Assembly (NCBI GenBank): GCA_001544655.2
Contig: FCOD02000002.1
Coordinates: forward strand, 186,001-250,000
DNA: 64,000 nt
Source of the DNA: Caballeronia turbans
GTDB lineage: Bacteria > Pseudomonadota > Gammaproteobacteria > Burkholderiales > Burkholderiaceae
Direction: 5' to 3'
Shown here: positions 43,085 to 51,091 of the stretch, piece by piece
Layout of the letters: every line of letters begins with the position of its first letter
How positions within the stretch are numbered: the first letter of the stretch is position 1
Made by a program: the position numbers and the translations under genes
Notes under the pieces: generated by a model
What the model was told of the DNA's origin: nothing
The model's input: only the letters and a program-made list of their open reading frames with translations
Database searches by the model: none

Positions 43085-43774
43085 ATGCGACCCACCGACT
43101 CCGACGTTTCTCCCGCCCTCGAATGCCGCCGCCTCACGAAGAAGTACGCTGGCGGCCGCATCGTGCTCGACGCGCTCGACTTCGCGCTCGGCGCGGGCGA
43201 GTTCGTCGCGATCATGGGCGATTCGGGCGTCGGCAAATCCACGCTGCTCAATCTGATCGCGGGTCTCGATACGGCCGACAGCGGCGACGTGCTGATCGAC
43301 GGCACATCGATTTCCACGCTTTCCGACGATGCCGCCACGCGCCTGCGCCGGCAAAAGCTCGGCTTCGTGTTCCAGGCGTTTCATGTGCTGCCGCATCTGA
43401 CGCTCTATCAGAACGTGGCGGTGCCGCTCTTGCTGAACGGCATGCCGCCCGCGCCGGCGTACGCAATGCTCGCCGCGGTCGGCCTCGACGGACGCGGCGA
43501 CGACATGCCGCGCCAGCTTTCCGGCGGCGAACTGCAACGTGTGGCGATTGCGCGCGCGCTGGTGCATCGGCCGCGATTGCTGCTTGCCGACGAACCCACG
43601 GGCAATCTCGATCCGCAAACCGCGCACGAAGTGCTCGAATTGCTGCGCGCCGAAACGCGGGCGACGCGTGCCGCGACCGTGATGGTCACGCATTCGGAAG
43701 CGGCGGCCGCCTTTGCAGATCGCATCGTGATTCTGAGCGATGGCGCGTTGCACGCCGCGACGCTCGCGCGATGA
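43085..43774 (+). CDS. ABC transporter ATPase, LolD/MacB type
   Basis: The 229-residue ATPase has Walker A 'GDSGVGKST' (45-53), Q-loop 'FVFQAFHVLPHLT', signature 'LSGGELQRV' near 139, Walker B 'LLLADEPTGNLD' near 160 and an H-loop 'MVTHSEAA'. 'ADEPTGNLD' is typical of the FtsE/LolD/MacB subgroup that pairs with FtsX-like permeases and acts mechanically rather than as an importer. I chose ATG 43085 (a longer frame starts at 43043). It overlaps the permease gene by four bases. Confidence 0.88.
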   Translation: MRPTDSDVSPALECRRLTKKYAGGRIVLDALDFALGAGEFVAIMGDSGVGKSTLLNLIAGLDTADSGDVLIDGTSISTLSDDAATRLRRQKLGFVFQAFHVLPHLTLYQNVAVPLLLNGMPPAPAYAMLAAVGLDGRGDDMPRQLSGGELQRVAIARALVHRPRLLLADEPTGNLDPQTAHEVLELLRAETRATRAATVMVTHSEAAAAFADRIVILSDGALHAATLAR

Positions 43775-46314
43775 GCGATAGGGCGGTCCCGCGCCGCGGA
43801 TTCGACACACTCACGCGCTGGCTGCTCGGCGCGCAATGCCGCAGTCACCGGGGACGAGCGCTCGTCGCCATGCTGACAATCGCGCTGGGCGTCGGACTGG
43901 GCTATGCCGTGCAGCTCATCAACGGCGCGGCGTTCAACGAGTTTTCCGCCGCCGCGCGAAGCCTGTCGGGACAAGCGGACTTGCAGGTGCGCGGCGCGCA
44001 GCTTTTCATCGACGAGAACATCTATCCGCAACTCGCGACGTATTCGGGCGTCGCGGTCGCGAGTCCCGTGCTCGAAGTCGATGCCGCCGTGCCCGGCAGG
44101 AACGCGCCGCTCAAGGTGCTCGGCATCGACGTGTTCCGCGCGAAACGCGTCGCGCCGGATCTGACCGGCGTGCCGCGTCCGCAAGCATCGCTCGATGTGC
44201 TCGCCGGCGACGCCATCTTTCTTTCTTCGGCCGCAAAGACGTGGCTCGGCGCGCACGATGACGGATACGTCGAGTTGCAGAGCGGGACCTCGCCGGTGAA
44301 GCTGCGTGTGGCGGGCGGCATCGCGCGTACGCGTCCCGGGCAGCGCATCGCGGTGATGGATATCGCCGCGGTGCAGACGCATTTCGCGCTCGTCGGCAGG
44401 CTGTCGCGCGTCGATCTGCAACTCGCGCGCGGCGTCGATCGCGACGCGTTCCGGCAGACGCTGCAACGCGAACTCGGCGCGCGCCTCGTCGTGACGGAAA
44501 CGCAGGATATCGAAAGCCGGACCGACCGCCTCTCGCGCGCGTATCGCATCAACATGAACGTGCTTGCGCTCGTCGCGCTCTTCACCGGGGCGTTTCTCGT
44601 CTTCTCCACGCAGGCGGCGGGCGTCGTGCGCCGCCGCGCGCAGTTCGCGATGCTGCGCGTGCTCGGCATGACGCGCGCGTCGCTCGTGCGGCAGATCATG
44701 CTCGAAGGCGCGCTGCTCGGCGTCGTGGGCGGCGTGCTCGGCATCGCGCTCGGCTTCACGGTCGCGGCGCTCGCGCTGCGCTTTTTCGGCAGCGATCTCG
44801 GCGGCGGATATTTTCCGGGCGTCGAACCGCGCGTCGTCTTCGAGCCCGTGGCCAGCGCGATCTTTCTGGCGCTCGGCATCGGCGTCGCGCTCGCGGGCAC
44901 GCTCGTTCCGGCGCTCGAAGCGGCGCGCGCGCGTCCCGCGCCGGCGCTGAAGGCGGGCAGCGAGGAAGCCGCGCTCGCGCCGCTCGGCAGGCCGTGGCCC
45001 GCGCTCGCGTGCCTGGCAGCCGGCGCCGCGCTGACGCAGGCGCCGCCTGTCTTCGATGCGCCCGTTGCCGGATATCTCGCGGTCGCGCTGCTGCTCGTCG
45101 GCGGCATCGCGTTGATGCCTCGACTCACGGCGATCGTGTTTCGTCGCGCGATGAAGCCGCGCGGCGCCGTCGCGACGCTCGCGCTCGCGCGTCTTGCCAA
45201 CGCGCCCGGGCAGGCGTCCATCGCGATGGGCGGCGTGCTGTCGAGCTTCACGCTGATCGTCGCGATGGCGATCATGGTGACGAGCTTTCGCGTATCGGTG
45301 GAAGACTGGCTCGTGCATCTGCTGTCGGCGGATCTCTATGTGCGCATGGCATCGAGCGGCGATACAGGCGGATTGCGGCCCGATCAGCAGATGCAGCTCG
45401 CCGCGGCGAACGGCGTCGCGCATGCGGCATTCACGCGGGCGTCGAAACTGACGCTCGATGCCGCGAAACCGCCTGTCGCATTGATCGCCCGCGAGCTCGA
45501 CGCCGCCGATCCCGGCGCGACATTGCAGATGACCGGCGCGGTGTTGCCGCCTTCCTCATGGCGCGCCGATGAAACGCCGGTCTGGGCCTCGGAAGCGATG
45601 GCCGATCTGTACGGCTATCGCGTGGGCGAGCGCGTGACGCTGCCTGTCAGCGAGGCGAACGAGCGCTTCGTCGTCGCGGGAATCTGGCGCGACTACGTGC
45701 GCCAGACGGGCGCGCTGCAAATGCGTATCGCCGATTACCGCAGGCTCACCGGCGACACGACCGCGACCGATGTCGCGATCACGCTGCGCGCGGGTTCGAG
45801 CGCGGCGCAGGTCATCGGCGCGATCAGGAAACTTCCCTTCGGCGATGCGCTCGAGTTCTCGCAGCCCGGCGAGATTCGCGCGCGCACGCTGACCATCTTC
45901 GATCGCAGTTTCGCCGTGACGTACCTGCTGGAGGCGGTGGCGATCGTCATCGGCCTTTTCGGCGTCGGCGCGACGTTTTCGATGCAGACGCTCGCCCGCT
46001 CGCGCGAATTCGGCATGCTGCGGCACGTCGGCGTGACGCGCGCGCAGATTCTCGCGTTGCTGGCATCGGAAGCGGGGTGGCTCACGCTGCTCGGCATCGC
46101 GATGGGCTGCGTGCTCGGTTTCGCGATCAGTCTGATTCTCGTGTTCGTCGTGAATCCGCAGTCGTTTCACTGGAGCATGTCGCTGCATGTTCCATGGACG
46201 ATGATCGCGATCATCGCGTGCGTGATGCTGGCGTCGTCGTGCGCGACTGCGGTGCTGTCGGGCCGCCGCGCCGTGTCGGTGGATGCGGTGCGCGCCGTGC
46301 GGGAGGACTGGTGA
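43771..46314 (+). CDS. FtsX-like ABC permease, large double-unit form
   Basis: The 847-residue protein has an N-terminal helix (about 30-50), a periplasmic domain (about 55-265), three helices (about 275-395), further helices near 410-450 and 480-510, a second periplasmic domain, and three C-terminal helices (about 720-835). FtsX motifs appear twice: 'RRRAQFAMLRVLGMTRASL' and 'RSREFGMLRHVGVTRAQIL'. So it is a fused pair of FtsX units. With the preceding ATPase it probably moves or extracts lipids or lipoproteins at the inner membrane. It overlaps the AttH-like gene by one base (TGATG). Confidence 0.88.
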   Translation: MSDRAVPRRGFDTLTRWLLGAQCRSHRGRALVAMLTIALGVGLGYAVQLINGAAFNEFSAAARSLSGQADLQVRGAQLFIDENIYPQLATYSGVAVASPVLEVDAAVPGRNAPLKVLGIDVFRAKRVAPDLTGVPRPQASLDVLAGDAIFLSSAAKTWLGAHDDGYVELQSGTSPVKLRVAGGIARTRPGQRIAVMDIAAVQTHFALVGRLSRVDLQLARGVDRDAFRQTLQRELGARLVVTETQDIESRTDRLSRAYRINMNVLALVALFTGAFLVFSTQAAGVVRRRAQFAMLRVLGMTRASLVRQIMLEGALLGVVGGVLGIALGFTVAALALRFFGSDLGGGYFPGVEPRVVFEPVASAIFLALGIGVALAGTLVPALEAARARPAPALKAGSEEAALAPLGRPWPALACLAAGAALTQAPPVFDAPVAGYLAVALLLVGGIALMPRLTAIVFRRAMKPRGAVATLALARLANAPGQASIAMGGVLSSFTLIVAMAIMVTSFRVSVEDWLVHLLSADLYVRMASSGDTGGLRPDQQMQLAAANGVAHAAFTRASKLTLDAAKPPVALIARELDAADPGATLQMTGAVLPPSSWRADETPVWASEAMADLYGYRVGERVTLPVSEANERFVVAGIWRDYVRQTGALQMRIADYRRLTGDTTATDVAITLRAGSSAAQVIGAIRKLPFGDALEFSQPGEIRARTLTIFDRSFAVTYLLEAVAIVIGLFGVGATFSMQTLARSREFGMLRHVGVTRAQILALLASEAGWLTLLGIAMGCVLGFAISLILVFVVNPQSFHWSMSLHVPWTMIAIIACVMLASSCATAVLSGRRAVSVDAVRAVREDW

Positions 46315-47399
46315 TGCGCATTCTGCTGCTCGCGTGGCTGTTCTTGCCGTTGGCCGCATTCGCCGATGAACCGACGTTCGCGCCCGTCACGCCGGGACAC
46401 GCGATCGAATGGCCGAAGGATAGCGGCGCGCATCCGCCGTATCGCACGGAATGGTGGTACGCGACGGGCTGGCTCGAGACGCCCGATCATCGGCCGCTCG
46501 GTTTTCAGATCACGTTTTTTCGCTCGAATACGGGACAGAAGCAGGGCGCGAGCGCGTTCGATCCCTCGCAACTGATCATCGCGCACGCGGCGCTGTCGGA
46601 TCCCGCGTACGGACGGCTCGTGCACGATCAGAACGTCGCGCGGCAGGGCTTCGGCCTGGCGTATGCGAAAGACGGCAACACGGACGTCAAGCTCGACGCG
46701 TGGCGCATGACGCGCGAAGCGGACGGCCGCTATAAGGTCGTTGCCGATGCCGCCGGTTTCGCGCTCCATCTCACGTTCACCCCGACGCAGCCGCCGATGA
46801 TCCAGGGCGAGCAAGGTTATTCGCGCAAGGGCCCGTCGCCGGAACAGGCGAGCTACTACTACAGCGAGCCGCAACTGACGGTAACGGGCAGTGTCACGCG
46901 GCCCTCGGCATCGGGGAAGGCGAATGCGAGCGTCGCCGTGACGGGGCGCGCGTGGCTCGATCACGAATGGTCGAGCACGCTCTTGTCGTCCGATGCGGCC
47001 GGCTGGGACTGGCTGGGCGCGAATCTCGACGATGGCTCGGCGCTGATGGCCTTCAAGGTCCGCGCGCGTGATGGGCACGCGGTGTGGGCGCATGCCGCGA
47101 TGCGCGACCGCGACGGTCGAACGCGGCAATTCGGCCCGGGCGATGTGGAGTTCACGCCGGAGCGGCGGTGGCGCTCGCCGCGTACGGATACGGTCTATCC
47201 GGTGGCGATGAATGTGCGCGTTGGTGGGATGCGGTGGCGGTTGACTCCGCTGATCGACGATCAGGAGCTCGACTCGCGCGACTCGACGGGGGCGTTGTAT
47301 TGGGAGGGTGCGGTCACGCTGGCCGGTGACGGCTCGAATGGACGGGGATATCTCGAACTGACCGGGTATGCGAAGACGCTGGAGGTGGAGAAGCGCTGA
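46314..47399 (+). CDS. AttH/CrtC-like lipocalin-domain secreted hydrolase
   Basis: The 361-residue product has a cleavable signal peptide ('MRILLLAWLFLPLAAFA'). 'DSGAHPPYRTEWWYATGWL', 'GFQITFFRS', 'AWLDHEWSS' and 'GWDWLGANLDDGSALMAFKVR' (in part) are typical of the AttH / carotenoid 1,2-hydratase-like family with two lipocalin-like halves. Its biochemical role is not established. The gene is fused in translation to the ATPase-permease pair, a grouping known from the Agrobacterium att region, so it probably handles the lipid-like ligand moved by the transporter in the periplasm. Confidence 0.85.
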   Translation: MRILLLAWLFLPLAAFADEPTFAPVTPGHAIEWPKDSGAHPPYRTEWWYATGWLETPDHRPLGFQITFFRSNTGQKQGASAFDPSQLIIAHAALSDPAYGRLVHDQNVARQGFGLAYAKDGNTDVKLDAWRMTREADGRYKVVADAAGFALHLTFTPTQPPMIQGEQGYSRKGPSPEQASYYYSEPQLTVTGSVTRPSASGKANASVAVTGRAWLDHEWSSTLLSSDAAGWDWLGANLDDGSALMAFKVRARDGHAVWAHAAMRDRDGRTRQFGPGDVEFTPERRWRSPRTDTVYPVAMNVRVGGMRWRLTPLIDDQELDSRDSTGALYWEGAVTLAGDGSNGRGYLELTGYAKTLEVEKR

Positions 47400-47540
47400 C
47401 CGCGGCTGGAACACGATGCGAGAAAAAGCCGTCGATCCGGCGCCCCGATGCACGCTCTGTTACAGGCACCTATACTGACTCCGCCGGAGGTCACCAAAAA
47501 AGGCCCCACGGCAACGACGATAACCTTCAGCCAGAAACCC

Positions 47541-48680
47541 ATGTCCCTCATCAACTACATCACGCAGATTCAGTTCGATTTCGGCGCGGTGCGCCTGCTT
47601 CCCACCGAGTGCGAGCGCATCGGCATCCGCCGTCCGCTGATCGTCACCGACGCCGGGATTCGCGCAGCGGGCCTGCTCGATACGGTGATCGATGCGCTCG
47701 GTGCGTCATCGCCCGTGCCGGTCTTCGATGCAACGCCGCCCAATCCGAACGAGGCCGCCGTGCGCGAAGCGGTTGCATTGTTCAAGGCGAATCAGTGCGA
47801 TGGCGTGATCGCGGCAGGCGGCGGCTCGTCGATCGATCTCGCGAAGGGCGTGGCCGTGTGCGCGACGCACGATGGCCCGTTGCAAAGCTTCGCGGTCATC
47901 GAAGGCGGCCTCGCGCGCATCACGGCGAAGACCGCGCCTGTCATCGCCATCCCGACGACCGCGGGCACCGGCAGCGAAGTGGGCCGCGGCGCGATCCTGA
48001 TCCTCGACGATGGCCGCAAGGTCGGCGTGATCTCGCCGCATGTCGTGCCGAAGGTTGCGATCTGCGATCCCGGGCTGACGATGGGCCTCCCGCCGGCGCT
48101 CACCGCCGCGACGGGCATGGACGCGATCGCGCATTGCCTCGAAACCTTCATGGCGCCCGTGTTCAATGCACCCGCCGACGGCATCGCGCTCGACGGGCTG
48201 TGGCGCGCGTGGCGCCACATCGAGCGAGCGACCCGCGACGGCTCCGACCGCACCGCGCGCTGGAACATGATGAGCGCATCGATGCAGGGCGCGCTCGCAT
48301 TCCAGAAAGGCCTCGGTTGCGTGCACAGCCTGAGCCACTCGCTCGGCGGCATCAATCCGAAGCTGCATCACGGCACGCTCAACGCAATCTTTCTGCCGGC
48401 GGTGATCGCGTTCAACAGCAGCGCGCCGACGATGCAGGACGAAGGCAAGCTCGACCGCATCGCCCAGGCGATGGGCCTGACGTCCGGCGATGAAGTCGGC
48501 GAGGCGGTGCGCCGGATGACCGCGACGCTCGGCTTGCCGCGCGGCCTCTCGGAACTTGGCGTGACGCGCGAACTGTTCCCGCGCATCATCGCGGGCGCGC
48601 TGAAGGACCACAGTCATAAGACGAATCCGCGCGAAGCGTCGAGTGAAGATTACGAGGCGATGCTCGAAGCATCGATGTGA
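47541..48680 (+). CDS. Iron-containing alcohol dehydrogenase (group III)
   Basis: The 379-residue enzyme has the NAD(P) motif 'AAGGGSSIDLAKG' near 90-102, 'IPTTAGTGSEV', and metal ligands in 'GMDAIAHCLE' (near 194), 'HSLSHSLGG' (near 260) and 'LHHGTLNA' (near 275). The family includes 4-hydroxybutyrate, 1,3-propanediol and maleylacetate-type dehydrogenases; the substrate is not clear. I chose ATG 47541 because 'MSLINYITQIQFDFGAV' is a normal family start. It stands alone with no adjoining aldehyde dehydrogenase. Confidence 0.86.
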   Translation: MSLINYITQIQFDFGAVRLLPTECERIGIRRPLIVTDAGIRAAGLLDTVIDALGASSPVPVFDATPPNPNEAAVREAVALFKANQCDGVIAAGGGSSIDLAKGVAVCATHDGPLQSFAVIEGGLARITAKTAPVIAIPTTAGTGSEVGRGAILILDDGRKVGVISPHVVPKVAICDPGLTMGLPPALTAATGMDAIAHCLETFMAPVFNAPADGIALDGLWRAWRHIERATRDGSDRTARWNMMSASMQGALAFQKGLGCVHSLSHSLGGINPKLHHGTLNAIFLPAVIAFNSSAPTMQDEGKLDRIAQAMGLTSGDEVGEAVRRMTATLGLPRGLSELGVTRELFPRIIAGALKDHSHKTNPREASSEDYEAMLEASM

Positions 48681-48816
48681 CTCTGCCTCAACGCGTCCGG
48701 CGAAAGAGGGCCGGAGCGCTAACGCAATAACGGCGGCGCATTTGCGGCATTGCAACATGCTAGTAGGGGAAAACCCTTAAGTTTGTTAAAATGTCGCAAA
48801 GTTTGAGGACCCGATC

Positions 48817-49023
48817 ATGCGCCGCCGTTACGAAGTACTGGAAAAAATCGCCTTTGCGTTGCTCACGCTGTCCGCCGTCATGGACGCGAGCTACATCACT
48901 TGGGAAAAGCACCCCAATTTCCGCGAAAACGTCACGCAAATCGTGAAAATAAGCACAGAGCTGTCGTTGGCCAATCCCGGTGTGGGCGATCAGACGCCGC
49001 TGGTGCCGATGGCCTTCAACTAA
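48817..49023 (+). CDS. Small hypothetical protein, 68 residues
   Basis: The ATG has GAGG about nine bases upstream and an AT-rich promoter-like stretch (TTAAAAT at about 48784) before it. The product is 'MRRRYEVLEKIAFALLTLSA' followed by 'VMDASYITWEKHPNFRENVTQIVKI' (in part) and a short polar tail. One weak hydrophobic stretch (residues 11-24) might be a membrane segment or an uncleaved leader. I do not recognise the family. It stands alone, and a hairpin follows its stop. Confidence 0.6.
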   Translation: MRRRYEVLEKIAFALLTLSAVMDASYITWEKHPNFRENVTQIVKISTELSLANPGVGDQTPLVPMAFN

Positions 49024-49039
49024 GCCTCAACGCCTGCCG

Positions 49040-49057
49040 GCGCGACGTTCGTCGCGC
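49040..49057 (+). terminator. Hairpin after the 68-residue gene
   Basis: GCGCGAC (49040-49046) pairs with GTCGCGC (49051-49057) around loop GTTC, 16 bases after the stop codon. No T-run follows, so a factor-independent role is uncertain. Confidence 0.4.
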
Positions 49058-49155
49058 GCTCTGCTTCAACTCGCATACAGGTTATTCGGCCCGCCGCCGC
49101 ACGGCGCGCGCGGGCTGCTTTATGCTGGCGGCTTCCCGTGCCGTCGTCGCCCAGC

Positions 49156-50067
49156 ATGACCTCCGCTCTCCATTCGAACGCCGCCTTCGGCGATCAACTT
49201 CGCAGCTTCGCCCGCGCGATTGGGCAAATCGTGCTCCAGCGCAATGCCGCGACCGGCGCGCTGCTGTTTCTCGCGGTCCTCTGCGCGAGCCCGCGCCTCG
49301 CGTGCGGCCTTCTGATCGGCACGCTGACGGGCAACGTCATCAGCGTGATCATCGAAGATGAGGAGGCGCCCGCGTTCCGCGCCGATCTCTACGGCTTCAA
49401 TGGCGCGCTCGCGGCGCTCGCCGCGTTCGCGTTCATCGGCGATGCATCGCAAGCCGCCGCCGTCGCGATCGTCGCGGCGATGTTCGCGACCGTCCTCGCC
49501 GGCAAGCTCACGCGCATACTCTCCCAATACCGGTTGCCGGCCTTTTCGAGCCCCGCCATCATCGTCACCTGGTGCTGGCTGCCGCTGTTCGCTGATTGCG
49601 GCGATACGGGCGCGATCCCGCAAGTCGCCGCCGGTGTCATCCCGATGCTTCAGGCCGCGTTCGCAGGTCTTGCGCCGATCACGTTCGCGACCGGCGCGCT
49701 CGCGGGCGCATTGACCGCAGCGGGATTGTTCGCGTCGCGGCCGTCGCGGGCGGGCTGGGCGCTCGCGGGCAGCGCGCTCGGCGCGGCACTGCACGGGCTC
49801 GGCGGCGCGAGCGATGCGGTCGTGCTCTCGGGCGCGTGCGGCTTCAACGCGGCGCTTGCGGCGCTCGCCGCCGCGCCGCTCGGCAAGCGCTATGCGATCA
49901 TCGCGATCGTCGCGGCGGTGCTGATCGAACGCTTGATAGATTGCATCGGCATTGCTGCATTGACCGCGCCGTTCGTGCTGGCGTCGTGGGCCGCGATCGC
50001 CTTGCAGCGGCGCCTGTCGGGAACATCGGAACAAGGAGATTCGCATGTCGTTCACCCACACGCCTGA
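49156..50067 (+). CDS. Urea transporter family protein
   Basis: The 303-residue membrane protein matches the urea transporter (UT) fold of two repeated halves: 'DLYGFNGALAALAAFAFIG' in the first and 'LSGACGFNAALAALAAAPLG' in the second are the paired pore signatures, with 'LPAFSSPAIIVTWCWLPLF' between. It should be a channel-like facilitator of urea or a similar small amide. No urease or amidase gene is nearby. I chose ATG 49156; a GTG at 49138 is possible. Its last 23 bases overlap the class II aldolase gene, so the two are probably cotranscribed. Confidence 0.82.
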   Translation: MTSALHSNAAFGDQLRSFARAIGQIVLQRNAATGALLFLAVLCASPRLACGLLIGTLTGNVISVIIEDEEAPAFRADLYGFNGALAALAAFAFIGDASQAAAVAIVAAMFATVLAGKLTRILSQYRLPAFSSPAIIVTWCWLPLFADCGDTGAIPQVAAGVIPMLQAAFAGLAPITFATGALAGALTAAGLFASRPSRAGWALAGSALGAALHGLGGASDAVVLSGACGFNAALAALAAAPLGKRYAIIAIVAAVLIERLIDCIGIAALTAPFVLASWAAIALQRRLSGTSEQGDSHVVHPHA

Positions 50068-50821
50068 GCGCAGGATCGCGGAAAGCGGGCCTCGTTCGGC
50101 GGCCGAAGCCGCGACACGCGTCGAGCTCGCGGCCGCGTATCGCCTCGTCGCGCTCAACGGCTGGGACGATGTCGTCTACACGCATATTTCCGCGAGCGTG
50201 CCGGGCGAGCCGGGGCGCTTTCTGATCAATCCGTTCGGGCTTTCATTCGATGAAGTCACGGCGTCGAATCTCGTGAAGATCGATATCGACGGCAACGTGA
50301 TCGGCGCGAGTGCGCATCCGGTGAACGCAACGGGCTTCGCGCTGCACGGCGCCGTGCACGCCGCGAGGCAAGACGCCGCGTGCGTGATGCATCTGCACGT
50401 GCGCGAGGCGATCGCCGTCTCGGCGCAGCCGCATGGCCTGCTGCCCGCCTCGCAACACGCGATGCGCTTTCACGGCCATCTCGCGTATCACGACTACGAA
50501 GGCCTCGCGTTTTCGCCGGCGGAAGGCGAACGCCTCGTCGCGAGCCTCGGCGTGCATCGGGCGATGCTGCTGCGCAATCACGGGCCCCTCACGCTCGGGC
50601 GCACCATCGCCGAGGCTTATGTGCTGATGGATATGCTCGTCAAGGCATGCGACATTCAACTTCGCGCGCTCGCGGGCGTGAGCAAGGTGATCGTGCCGAC
50701 GCCGGACGTCGTCACGCGCACGGCGGCGCAATTGCACGACGACGACGCCATCGAAGGCGCGCTCGAATGGCCTGCGCTATTGCGCAAGCTCGACCGCATC
50801 GATGCGTCGTATCGCGACTGA
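50045..50821 (+). CDS. Class II aldolase/adducin family protein
   Basis: The 258-residue protein has the class II aldolase/adducin fold: 'ELAAAYRLVALNGWDDVVYTHIS' (in part), 'FLINPFGLSFDEVTASNLVKID' (in part), zinc-type His in 'VMHLHVREA' and 'LLRNHGPLTLG'. The Glu/His arrangement is that of the group that includes fuculose-phosphate aldolase-like and decarboxylase-like members; the substrate is unknown. AAGGAG precedes the ATG. It overlaps the urea transporter gene by 23 bases and is followed 33 bases later by a tautomerase gene. Confidence 0.86.
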   Translation: MSFTHTPERRIAESGPRSAAEAATRVELAAAYRLVALNGWDDVVYTHISASVPGEPGRFLINPFGLSFDEVTASNLVKIDIDGNVIGASAHPVNATGFALHGAVHAARQDAACVMHLHVREAIAVSAQPHGLLPASQHAMRFHGHLAYHDYEGLAFSPAEGERLVASLGVHRAMLLRNHGPLTLGRTIAEAYVLMDMLVKACDIQLRALAGVSKVIVPTPDVVTRTAAQLHDDDAIEGALEWPALLRKLDRIDASYRD

Positions 50822-50854
50822 TTACCGGTTCAACTCAAACAGGAGATCAACGGC

Positions 50855-51040
50855 ATGCCGACATTCAACATTCAATTGTTCGAAGGCCGCACGGCGGAAG
50901 AGAAGCGCAAGTTCGTCGAGGCGATCACGCGCACGACGTGCGAGACGCTCGGCTGCGAGCCGGGCTCGGTGGACATCATTCTGACGGACGTGAAGCGCGA
51001 GAACTGGGCGACCGCGGGCAAGCTCTGGTCGGAGCAGTAA
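50855..51040 (+). CDS. 4-Oxalocrotonate tautomerase-like small enzyme
   Basis: The 61-residue product starts 'MPTFNIQLFEGRTAEEKRKF', so Pro2 becomes the catalytic N-terminal proline after Met removal. 'TCETLGCEPGSVDIILTDV' and 'NWATAGKLWSE' are usual for the 4-OT family. It would catalyse keto-enol conversion of a 2-oxo acid. Following the class II aldolase gene, it may act on the same unknown metabolite. An AGGAG ribosome-binding site precedes it. Confidence 0.9.
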   Translation: MPTFNIQLFEGRTAEEKRKFVEAITRTTCETLGCEPGSVDIILTDVKRENWATAGKLWSEQ

Positions 51041-51049
51041 GTCGTCGAT

Positions 51050-51080
51050 GCGCACATACGGCGCGATGCCGCATGTGCGC
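51050..51080. terminator. Bidirectional terminator between the tautomerase gene and glcB
   Basis: GCGCACAT (51050-51057) pairs with ATGTGCGC (51073-51080), and after one mismatch CGGC pairs with GCCG around a 5-base loop. The whole 31-base hairpin lies exactly between the two convergent stop codons. Confidence 0.65.
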
Positions 51081-51091
51081 GATCTATCGCG

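Noticed and set aside
43408-45423. A 671-codon open frame antisense to the FtsX-like permease gene
   Set aside because: It is very rich in Arg, His, Asp and Glu with no recognisable domain, and mirrors the codon bias of the real gene. Long antisense frames are expected at this GC content.
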